From Setaria digitata (Eukaryota; Nematoda; Chromadorea; Rhabditida; Setariidae): a stretch of 64,000 nucleotides of DNA. Location: contig RCAB01000146.1 of assembly GCA_003640385.1 (NCBI GenBank), forward strand, positions 1 to 64,000, given 5' to 3'. How positions within the stretch are numbered: position 1 is the first letter of the stretch; every line of letters starts with the position of its first letter. Shown in pieces: positions 1-11,100 of the stretch. The notes beneath the pieces are model-generated. The model did not search any database, was not told the origin of the DNA, and saw only the letters and a list, made by a program, of their open reading frames with translations. The position numbers and the translations under genes were made by a program.

Positions 1-160
1 TTATATTATATTATATTATATTATATGTTATATTATATTATATTATATTATATATTACATTATATTATATTATAATTATATTATATTATATATTATATTG
101 TATTTATATTTATTATATTATGTTATTTTTTATTTTTTATATTATATTATATATAGTACA
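1..160. repeat. AT-rich TTATA-type microsatellite
   Basis: Imperfect tandem TTATA/TATTA units run from the window edge to about position 160. They lie in an intron of, or just upstream of, the DP gene whose first visible exon begins at 319. No coding potential is seen. Confidence 0.9.
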
Positions 161-274
161 TTTTTTTTTTATATAGATATAAAATAATGTCTAATATTCC
201 CATACGCATGTGTANTACATTTTTTTTTTTATATAGATATAAAATAATGTCTAATATTCCCATACGCATGTGTA
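157..274. other. Assembly seam: near-duplicate flanking a single N at 215
   Basis: About 58 bases before the N (157-214) recur almost exactly after it (216-274). The only difference seen is the length of the T run. A single N between two copies of the same sequence is what unmerged overlapping contig ends look like, so the duplication is probably not real. Confidence 0.85.
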
Positions 275-318
275 AATGAGGTTTAATACTTTTTTTTTAC
301 TTGTATTTATATGAATAG

Positions 319-1841
319 GACGCTTTAAGGACCGAGTATTTGTTCAATTTCGACCAACCATTTGAGATCCATGACGATATCGAGGTGCTCAAAAGACTTG
401 GACTTGCGTATGGCTTAGATCGTGGTGAAGTTACTGATGCCGACCGTAATAAAATCAAGTCATATTTGCCGCTTTCCCTTCGCGATTATGTTGATCAAAT
501 TATTGATGGTAAGCTTCTGGAGCTTTGAATGAAATGATGCAGTGAATCTTTATTAGACTGGGAATTGGCGTTTCCATCCTTATTAGTGGAACCTAATTCA
601 TCTGCTTTTTCTTACGCATTTCTTTCCCTTTTTTATATTTAGTTTTTACCCTTATTTTACCAAAAGTTTATAACTGACTAATCTACGAAACATTTCATTT
701 AATGTAGAGAAAATATGGTAGCTGAATCCTTATAAACTTGTTTTACAGGTACATGGAATAATGCTGCCTACGATATCTCCTCGAATACTGTTGCAGCTGT
801 TAATACACCCCAAGACAATAAGCAGTAAGCCTTAATCGCTTCGTTTTTGCCTTTGTTCTTGATTGTGAATTGTTCATAGTTGTATATCCCTATATGAGTT
901 ATGTCATGATTCATTATTTAGGGTTTTTAAAGGAATATTTTATATTGGTTTTCAGACCCGTCTATGCTATAGCTTCAACACCTCGCGTTGAACAATCGAC
1001 ACTTAATGTTACACAAGGCTATCAGCAACCAAAACGTTTGTTGTCTTCTTCAGCGCGAATTGCTCCACCTGTGCTTCCACGAACTACTATTTCTGGCGCT
1101 AATGCTCTTCAAACAGATTCGGATTCGGTCATTTTCCTTCATTTTTTTCTTTTTTTTTTTTTTTATTTTAGAATTTTAACTGGTGGTTTTATGTAACAGT
1201 AAACAAAAAAGCTTGATGAAAATATGTGTTCTTGATAGCTTTCGTTGAGTATAGCCTTTATTTTCTAGAAATATATAGCAAGCTCAAACGGATATCGCAC
1301 TATTCGTGCACCAGTACAACGCTACAATATACAGCAAGAGGGTTCCAGTAATACTCAACAAAGGGGATACAGTGCGAATAGACAAATTTCTTATGCACTC
1401 CAGGTACTTCTTTGGCATTTTCTGTTTTAACCAGATGATTTATGTTTTGGTAAATACCTAATAGTTGATGTTAATTGACTTTTTTGTCTTCCGTTTTGTT
1501 TTAATTTATTCTTTTGGGAAGGAGGTGTTGGAGTCATTATTTTTGTTGATTATAATTTGAGTTAACATGCTGAGTTGCATTTCATCTTCCCCACACATGT
1601 GATATTCGTTCAACGATATTGAAAAGATTCTTTTTTTCTTTGCGCTTCCTGTTTTACAGGAGACTGTTTATATTTTGTCCACAGCCTCTTTTTACTTCAT
1701 TGATTCTTAAACTATCAGTTATCCCTATTTTAAATGTGTTAAAACGAGATTTAGGATGCTGGACAGGACCATCTTTCCGAGGAACAGCAGTATGAAGAAG
1801 TTTACGAAGAAGAAGAAGAAGAAAATTTAGGCTATGAGTAG
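319..1841 (+). CDS. dpl-1: DP-family transcription factor (E2F dimerisation partner), 3' part
   Basis: This is the C-terminal 219 residues of a DP protein, which pairs with E2F on cell-cycle promoters; the 5' part lies outside the window. Exons seen: 319-508, 749-824, 956-1127, 1269-1403, 1755-1841, joined with matching phases. The first exon encodes FNFDQPFEIHDDIEVLKRLG followed by LAYGL, which matches the conserved end of the DP dimerisation/marked-box region (FEIHDDIEVLKRMG in vertebrate DP1). The next exons encode a Gln/Ser/Thr-rich linker, and the last ends in a run of Glu (EEVYEEEEEENLGYE), like the acidic tail of DP proteins. The donor after 1127 (GTCATT) is weak, so the third exon could end elsewhere. 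The family call is firm; the symbol follows the C. elegans orthologue. Confidence 0.88.
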
Positions 1842-3465
1842 TATATTGCTTGTGGAAGCATGGGTTATCTGGAGGTGACAGATTATTTATTTTTAAAATT
1901 ATTTGTAAACTTTCATGTTTTTGCTTAATCAATGATGTGTTTCACGGTTTAGGGCCAGTATTTTCTTAATATTTTGAGCTCTGTCTAGCTGATAAGAAGT
2001 GTTCAATAACTTAGGTACAGTTGGAGTAATTCATCGCCTGGCTTAATAATGTTCTTCATTGAGATCGTGGTTCTCTGTCATTAACAGTATTGGAATCTGG
2101 GCATACTGAGTAATTTAGTAGCTTTTTTTTGTTATTCACCATTCACCTGCAGAATGTTCAATCTTGATAAGAGGAGGACTAAATGATGTTTGAATTTCTT
2201 TCTTCACTTCGCTTTATGAATTTAGTGCAGAATTGTCTTCCTCTTTGTCAGTAATCAACATCTAAATAATTCTGAGTCGGGCTGGTTTTGTTCATTTGAT
2301 TTTTGATTTTTGCCTCTGCAGCTTATATTGCTTGACATTGTGAATACGCTACATAATACTAATCTCTTTTACTTTTCTAACTGATCTAGAAATCTGAGTT
2401 ATTTCTTTCAGTTCATTCTTACTGTTTGTAGTTATTTAGCCTATTATAATTGCTTTATCAATTTTTGTAAAGAAAAAGAAATTGAAAAAATTATTTATTT
2501 AGTCGCGCTACCGCTACTTTGCGTCCATATTGAATATATTCTTTATAAATTAAAAAAAAAAAAAATCGTGTTTTTCTTTGACTTGGGTATCTGAATAATC
2601 AATTTCTGAAGTTAAGTTTTTTAAGCAGAAGTCAATTCATTTCTTTATCCTGCCTTTTGTTTTTTAATAAATGATTTAATAGAACTTTGAAGGAAATCTA
2701 AGTACATACAGAAAAAAAGAATAAGATTAAATAACAAAGAAGAAGTGCGTGCATGTTCTTCCTGGAGTGCCAGAGATTTCAAGTTTTAAATATAACATTT
2801 TTAGAAGAAATTAAACAGAGAGTCATAGCAACCTGTTCTAACTTTCAGGAAGACTCTGCAGTTCTTGCTAAAAGTTTGCGGACTTGGCAGAAACTACCTG
2901 AGAAATTGTGATCGAGGAGCAATAGCGGCATTACCCTGTTCAAAGTTTGCAATCTCTGCTTCGTGATATTTCAATATTCAATCGTATAAAAATGTTTATT
3001 ATTCAGAATAAAAATTGTACAAAGTTGGGATAACAAAAAGGTAAGGAAGTTCACTTTCCTCCCAGGATATTGACAAAAACATTTATTTTGAATTTTATGA
3101 ATATGTCTTTATAATTCCTATATGGGATTGAGGGAGAATATAAATACATGGTCGTTACATGTTGCCGGGCTTCCATGAAAACCGGTGGCATTGTTATTTT
3201 TATTTAAGCTAAAGTGCACGAAAATTAGTTTTAGCCATAAAGCAGATCCATTTGCTGTGTAAAAAGGTGGGATTTTGAAAAAATATAGAAAAATTTTCAT
3301 TTAAAAAAAAAATCAAAAATTCATTGTTTTTTGTTCGGATGAAGCTGTACTTTACGGTTTTTACCTTTGAAAAAAATCTTAAACGTACTCTGTTGTCCTG
3401 CTAGCTTTGATTTTGTTGTTCAAATGGAATTTAGGTTTGGAATTCATGCGCGATAGCGGTAAAAG

Positions 3466-3503
3466 AAAATGATTTGAAGTGTTGGATCACTTCAAATCAT
3501 TTT
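3466..3503. repeat. Perfect 16-bp inverted repeat (hairpin)
   Basis: AAAATGATTTGAAGTG (3466-3481) is followed after a 6-base loop by its exact reverse complement (3488-3503). The stem has no mismatch. No gene is nearby, so its role is unknown. Confidence 0.85.
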
Positions 3504-6029
3504 TATTCATTTATTTATTTATTTTTTTCATTTTTGAACTATGTTTTTTAAACTATATTTAAAAAAAAAAAATGTTTTTTAACTTTTGTTAACTTTGATT
3601 CCTTTCTTTAAAAACTTAATCCATCCCCTTTACCATTTTGATTTTTGGCGCTAGCTTATTCCAGCTATTGCGAGTCCAGTACCAGGCTAGATCAGTAATA
3701 TCGCAAAAATTTGTGAGTGCTTATATATTGTATATGTATATATGCATAGTAAAAAAAAAGTGTAGATTATTGATTTGCTGATATTATTGTCAAATTGCTG
3801 ATGGTATTTCATTTTTTTGCCAATTAATAAAAGTCCGTGGAACTTTTGTTTTCCTACCACAATTTCCCAAACATTTTTGCACCGTTATGTAATACTTAAC
3901 TTCATGTTATCAGTGCATATTTTTCGATAAGCCTCTGAAGTTACAAACTGATGATACAGATAATCTTGAAAAATGCATTGATTTATCCCACGAAGTTCCA
4001 ACAATCGAAAGCTTTTGGAAATATTAAGGAATCAGCTATTTTCTTCAAACAATAATACATGATTAAATTTGAGTTTTTGACTTGTTCAAATTCTGCCAGA
4101 TGGGACCCACTTTAATTGCCTAGAGAGTTGATGATTCTCATGAAAATTCCGAAGTAAATCTCGTAATTTACTTATGCTGATGTCGGACTTACTTAAAATG
4201 TCAATTTAATTTATCCTGCAATTGATTTTGCTTCCTAGATTTTACAAACATAAGATTTTTTCGAAATTATGAATGGAGTTGTTATATTTTGATTTGAAAG
4301 GAAAATTTGAAGTGATTGGCAATTACAATGATTACAATGAACTTAAAGTGTCCTTTTGACTGGAAATGATAGTAGATAATGGAAATGTTAATGTTAAGAG
4401 CGGTAATGTTGCAGACACCAACGGTATTGATTAAAGAATGTATTCTTTCCTTTCTTTTTCTGAATTTAATATAAAAGGACTATAAATGAAATTCATTTTT
4501 TTTCTTAAAGTAATATACTTTGGCTTGTTTTGAAATCTATTAAAGTACTATATAGTTTGCCATTCACCGATTGAATCTGTTTCTTATTTTTATTTCTTTT
4601 TGGATTTTTAACATGATTAGCTGAAAGTTAAATTGCCATTAAAAATTATAACTGCAAAATCGCCAACTTGAAAATTTTTATTTTAGGAACTTGAAATTCG
4701 AAACTCTGTTTTCGATTTTTCAAGTTTAATGGTAATTTTTTGAAATTTAACTCCATTCTCTTTTTCTATTCATTAAAATTTTTTTGTATATTTTCTTCTC
4801 GTCTCTTCTTTTACTTGAATAAAACATAAAAATCTACCGTTCCTATGTTTTATTTGTATCTTCCACTAAGTTTCGTTTTCTTAATTTGGCCCAAAAGAAA
4901 GTTTTTTTTTAATTTTTTGATTTCTGTATCGCTTAGTTGAAAATTTCGTTTACAGTTAATCAACTGATAAAAGTGAAACTTGTAACAACTCATTTCAGCT
5001 ATGAAATAACAAACCCTATTACTCCTTATTTTCCAAAACACCAGAATTTTCTTGCTGCCACTTTAGTAACCTCTTAATATGATAAAAATCTGCTTAAAAT
5101 TTTTGAGATTGGTTCGCTTGATCTTTGCATTTTGTGCCCCATTAATTCCTATAATAAATACTTTACCATGATTTCTCGTTCTTCCAAAATTTGCATTTTA
5201 TTGAAAATAAAAAGTTTCCTAAAGTGTCGAATCCATTTTAAAGTTTTTTTCAAGTAGCTAACCTAAGTGATTATGTCGGTATACTAGTGATTTTGATTAG
5301 ACTGTATTAACTATTTTAAATAATGCATTGTCTAATTGTGCTTGTTATTTTTAAGGATTGTTAAGATGGAAAAGAGTGCATCAACAAACAAAGAACAGTT
5401 AGGAATAAATGTGAAATTCGTACTAAGTAAAATGTTGCGCTTTGAAGTACCAATACTGTAACTAAAATTCCTAAATCAAATGCTGAAAAATTTTTGGACT
5501 TCTTAAATTTCTTGATTCAAAATACCATTTAAAATTACAATGTTCATAGGAGCATTATTGCTTCATAATTTGATGAGGAAATTTTGAAAATTACCGGGAA
5601 GGGGAGAGAGAGAAAGAACCGAATTTCTTTTTTTTTTGCTGAAAATATTTTATGAAAAGGTATTTCGAAGGAAAGAACTTTGTTTGAGTGCTAATTTGTT
5701 GCATATTTCGTACCAAATCATACCATCACTTCTCAAAAAATTTCAAAAATCTCTTAGATAATTTCAGAATTGTTTTGACTAGAATGGGCCGTATTTCTCG
5801 GGAACGGATGAATCATCATATGAAAATATGGCAATAATTGACGTAAGAGAAAAATACTTTTTATCAACAAGATGTCAGAAATTGTTCTAGACGACCTACT
5901 GGATTATAGCTAGGGAGAGTGATTCATCAGTCATGAAATCAGGAAGTTACGAAAAATCCAGAAGTAAAGAAACCTGAACGGGGCGGTCCTTCTCCTTCCA
6001 CTTCATAGTTTCGCACTGCTTCGTTCCTC

Positions 6030-6096
6030 CAATGACACTATTCGAGGGGGCTATTTAAATAGCCGCTGAAAAACTAATAAATAAAGTCGAACCTTC
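6030..6096. promoter_or_regulatory. Possible core promoter: CCAAT, palindromic TATA-like element, heat shock element
   Basis: A CCAAT motif near 6038, the perfect palindrome GGCTATTTAAATAGCC at 6049-6064 and GAACCTTC (a GAAnnTTC heat shock factor half-pair) at 6089-6096 lie within about 60 bases in a locally GC-richer patch. They sit about 2.1 kb upstream of the heat shock gene on the same strand. Use as its promoter would need an untranslated first exon. This is inference from motifs only. Confidence 0.3.
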
Positions 6097-8175
6097 CATT
6101 CCTTTCCAAAGATCCAACGTGTATTTTACGTCATCTACTGTTATCTCATAAGCCATACACTACTGCTAAGAAAAATGGGTGTTGAAGGTGCGCTTCAGAC
6201 TGATTTGAACTGCACTGGCTACTTATAGCAGTGCTTACTTCAATGAGTGTCTGTATTAAGTTGCAGGAGCATTATAAAGAAGCTTTTCTAGCCAATAATT
6301 ATCTTAAAGTAAGTCATTCTTTGTTAGCTAGTTTTGGAGTTTCATGGTGCCTGCTTTTTCATTTATCAAAATATTTGCAGAATGGTTCGTTTTTTAGGAT
6401 TTAAAATAAAAGTTCAGATACAGGAAAGTCTGTTTGAGTTCTTTTTACTTTTTATTTTTTGTAACTTTCCACAACATTTCTTTAACTGATTTCATCATTT
6501 TAATGAATTGCTTCAACTTTTACCTGGAATTTGATTTCCTCGGATTTTAAAAGGATGGATTCCGAACCTCTTATATAAAACCACATATTTCTCAATGATA
6601 TGATGTCTTCAAGAATAATTTGTACTAATTATAGAGACTGCAGTAAAAGTGATGACTCGAGAATCTCATCGTTCAGGATCAAAAGCAAAAAAAAATCTTG
6701 AACTTCTTAAGATAGGAATTTTCTTTATTACCTCCCCCTAACCATTACAAAATCAAGTGGATTTAATTGTTGATTGTGATAACACAATTTACTTGAGTTT
6801 TTGTAGAAGTATAAATCATGCCTCTAGAAATATATAGTCCTACCAATGGCCAAATTAAAATCATATTTCTGATTCGTTCAACATGCTCAGTATTCTTCTG
6901 CAGTGCAGCATAATTAGTACGCAAGGAGGATGTTTCCATGACTATATATACATAGCTAGAATTGTTAACTTTAGCCGTTTTTATTTTGAGCTTTCTTGGT
7001 TTTTTTTTATAATTGAAAAGTCAGTTTACTAATTTTGGTTAAATCAGTTTAAATAACTCTGTTGATACTTTTTGAATAGCAAGATCATTAGAAAACTAAT
7101 TAGATTTGAAATCTAAATTTCAATAGAAATAAAAATGGGCGAATTTTTTCACCAGAAAGATAATTATTACTTATTTCATGTCCTTTGACTAAGAAAAAGA
7201 ACTAATAACTTGTATTATTTTCATTGCAAAAAATCATCAATGATGAAAATATTAAAGACCAGTGATTATTGCAAGATGGTCTTTTCTTCCGGATGATTGA
7301 AGTTCGTAAGTTAAAATTGTGCTTTTAAAAAAAATTTTTGAAGAGAACTAATAGAAACATAGACCCAATCTTTTACCTTTCATTTTTGATTTCATTAAAT
7401 TTGGAGGAGAAAGTCACTTTTATAGGACCTGTTTTTATTTCATAAATATTTTTATGCGTTTTGTGTTTTTTTTCGCACTCTAATTCTATTAAAATTCAAT
7501 CGATTAAATTTAGAAAGCTAATGGCGAGAGTGAGAATTTAAAAGAAAAAATGGGTTGTAAAAGTTTGTATGTTGAAAAATAACTCTGTCGACAATATTTT
7601 AACTTCTGCATTTTTTATGAACCAAAAAATTATTTTAATTTTCACATGACTATCATCCTTCCTTTCTCTTCTTTTCGTCATATTTCATTTTATTTTATAA
7701 TTAAATGCTACAAATAAAGGCAGACATTATGATTTTTCCTGAACTTCTTTCTACCAATTTCAAGTATTCGGACCTATTTAGAATCAAAGATGCTAAATCT
7801 GTTCGACTTTTAATTAATTTTAGTTTTAGTTTTAAGCATAACTCCCAAAACCATCAGATTTTATATATGAGAAAGTGAAAAAAAAAAAAATGGTTTTTCT
7901 ATAAGTAGCAGTTATGTATACTCAACGCATTGTGACGTGACATTATAATATTAAGGTTGTCAGGTTGATGTCACGCTAAGGAAGCAACAATCGTTTCACT
8001 ACTGCTGTCATTTTATACTTCCATCAGACTATTTTTCAAAATACAGGAATTAAACTATCTGAAACTAAAATAGACTCATCTCTCTCATTTATTTTTTTTA
8101 ATTTGAAATGAAATTTTACGTGTTGTTTACGTATCTATTGTCATATAGTAGGTACTTATCAGTTATTTGTTCTAA

Positions 8176-8185
8176 TTTTTTGCAG
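8176..8185 (+). promoter_or_regulatory. Splice acceptor before the sHSP start codon (cis or spliced-leader)
   Basis: TTTTTTGCAG ends 13 bases before the ATG at 8199. A strong acceptor this close to a first ATG is typical of spliced-leader trans-splicing in nematodes. It could also accept an upstream untranslated exon. Confidence 0.55.
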
Positions 8186-8198
8186 TTGTCACAAAAAA

Positions 8199-11100
8199 AT
8201 GACACTGGTGGAGCGTAAATGGCGTGACGACCGTACATTGTCTCGCATTCGAGATTCGTTTTGGGATAGCGATCGTTGGTATCGTGACTGGGATGACTGG
8301 CCGTTAGATTGGCCTAGACCCGGAGAACTCGTACGACGCGTAAGTCTTTACTTTTCTGAAGAAACTACTGCAACTGAAGAAGTGAAAACTATTCCTTTCA
8401 CACTATCCTGTCGTTTTTTTAAATCATCATATTCACTTTCAAACTTATTAATTATTATGGCTATTGATGATCAGCAAATACAGTATCATAGTATTTATTC
8501 AAACTTCATGAAGATAAAGGCAGAAAAAAACTAAACAAATCAAGTAAATAAATAGATGAATATTTCATAAATAATTGTATCACAAAATAGTCCGATTTTC
8601 AAGTCGTAAACAGTGGAGGATAGATGAGTAGAAATATTTCTATTTGAATAAATTCGAGTCCAAAATGGCCATAGAGCATTATCGATTACTGATTAATCAT
8701 TTTTCTCCGACATTTTGTTAATCTATCATTTTTCTCCAGCATTTTGTTAACTTACTTTTTGTTTATTAAAAAAACTCCTCATTTGCTTATTTTCTGATTG
8801 GAAATTAAAAAAACAAAAATTATACTTTTGAAGTATAATTCCAGGTGGCAAATATTCGAGAATTTTCTTATCAAAACTTATTTAGACTCCAAACTTCACT
8901 TATTCATTTCCGTAACATTCTAACTGATCCAAAATTAAACGATAGTTTCCATTTCTTCTATCAGCCAATTCATTGGAGGAAAAGAAAATGTTTGCAAATA
9001 AAAATTTCTTTTTTCATTCTTCTAACCTTCTTATTCCATCTCTTTTCCTTTCCATGGCTTACAATCAACCAACCTATCAGTGATTCATTTTTACAATCCT
9101 TTCACTTTTTGCATTTTCATTTTTTTTTTGCTGATGAGAATGTTATATAAAGATATTTAATGAAACGCAAATAAAAAGTTCAAAGTTTTTTTTTATGCAA
9201 TTTGAATACATTCTTTTATGGCTTTTTTTGCGCTCTTTCATAATAACCATTTTGAATGTATCGAATTCTTGCAAAATTTTTCTTTCTCTTTCCGTAAAAT
9301 TTAATAGAAAGTTAAATATATTCGTCAGTTAGATGTTTCATTTGTTTAAGTCTAGGAATTTAAAAATAAGAAAAATTTTAGACTAATAATTGGTCACGTG
9401 AATGTAAATTCTTTTGAAATGTTTTTAATAAAATATTGCTGTTATTGTTTCATTTTCAAAAAAGGAAAAATTTTGGATTTCAAAATATAAAAAATTTGAC
9501 GCAATTTAGATAATTTGTGAATAGTAAGAGGTGAAAACTTCATAGCTTAAGCAAATAAATATATTTACATGTAGAATTTTTTCCCAACTTTGAAGAGTAA
9601 CTTATTTGCCTAAATAAAAAATTAGTATGTGTAGTGAACCACTTACTATTAAAAAATTCTGAACCTTTTCTGCAGGTCTTTACAGAATTAAATAAACATT
9701 GTCAATGCTACTTTGACCTTTCCTCATCGTTTTACTTCTTTCTTGTTTTGCATTACTCACTGAAGCATCACTTGTCCCTCTCAAGCAACTTCCGAAGACT
9801 GATGTATCCCCTTCACAGTTCCAGTCGAGTATAATGTGAAGTCAATTATTTTTGCGAGCGGAAATCTTTTTTTTGATGGATAAGGAAGGAGAAAAGTAAT
9901 CTTTCCCTTCTCCTTCTCACCCTCTCTCTTTTTACCTTTCCATCAATGATCGCAAACGGAATATGGAAAATCTGAGAACCGCAAATCATATTTCTGGTTT
10001 CTATGTGCATAAGTGTATGCTTGGAAATTTGAAGAGACGAAACGGTCATCATTTATTTGGACGCAATTATTGTGAGTCAGAGAGATGGTGATGATTACGA
10101 TGACAATGATGATGATGATTACGATGACAATGATAATGATGATGGAAGTGGTTGGGGATTGTTTGGCTCAAACTGACGAGGAAAATTTCGAACTCTTCCA
10201 AAATTTGCAATCACTCTTTCTCTCTCTCTCCCTTCCGCCTTCCTTTCTTTCCCTCTTTTTCTTTATCATTTCATTTTTATTTACCTATGAACTTTACAGA
10301 ACTTCCGATTATTTTATTCGATTTTACCTCTCTTATTAATTATTTTATAAAGAAATGTACACATCTTGTTACTCACCAATTCTAACCTTATTTTTATTGT
10401 TTCTAAAGCTTCGAATTGTTTGATTGATTGATTGATTGATTGATTTATAGATAATATTTTTACCTATTACCTTTTGATATCTTTTGAAAAAGAGAATGGT
10501 TTGATCATTTATATTTTGATCACACGTATCATTGGATTATTTCATTTCTTATTGTTTACTCTCTGGAGTGGGTAAAAATGCCTCATGCTTGCTTGATATA
10601 TTTCTAATCAATTTTATAATATTCCCAGTTTGATATATCATTTCTTAAATAATTTCTTTCCTACAAGAGATAAAGTTTTCAGTTTATAAATTTAACTGAA
10701 AATTAAAAGAGGAAAAACTAGGTCTGTTGATTTAAATTGTACGATTCAAATATCCGATCGTAAAAAACCGGAATTGTCAGAAACGGTTTAAAAACGTTGC
10801 CTTTTTTCGTTGAAAATTCAGAAATCTTTTTTTGAAGAAATGAGAAATTGGTGAATAAAAGCAGGAATTTTTATCGTCCAAATATTTTAGATAAAAAAAA
10901 AGGAGAGGAGGAAAGGGTGACATGCATTATTGTATGGTGAAGAAATATGGAAAAATAGATATTACTATTTTATAACGGTTCCGTATAATTATCGATAATG
11001 CACCGATAACTGAAGTCATTTATTAAACTTTATTTATCTTTAGTTTCATTTAAAATACTACATACATATTTATAATGGATGTTAGTTGTAGTGGAGATCC

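Larger units (their letters stand above)
1842..8198. other. Gene-poor intergenic region between DP and sHSP genes
   Basis: About 6.3 kb of AT-rich sequence with only short, unconvincing open frames on either strand. Things visible are a perfect hairpin at 3466-3503, a 16-bp palindrome at 6049-6064 with a CCAAT motif just before it and a GAAnnTTC element just after it, and two TGACGT-like elements near 7932 and 7967. It probably holds the 3' UTR of the DP gene and the promoter of the downstream heat shock gene. Confidence 0.6.

Noticed and set aside
4627..4753. Loose inverted repeat around 4.6-4.75 kb
   Set aside because: Matches are short and gapped in very AT-rich DNA; not distinguishable from chance.
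8845..9150. 101-codon open frame in sHSP intron 1
   Set aside because: Low-complexity Phe/Leu/Ser/His-rich translation of a pyrimidine-rich stretch; no splice logic and no family.
10085..10339. Met/Thr-rich open frame
   Set aside because: Produced by a GAT/ATG simple repeat in the first intron of the sHSP gene.
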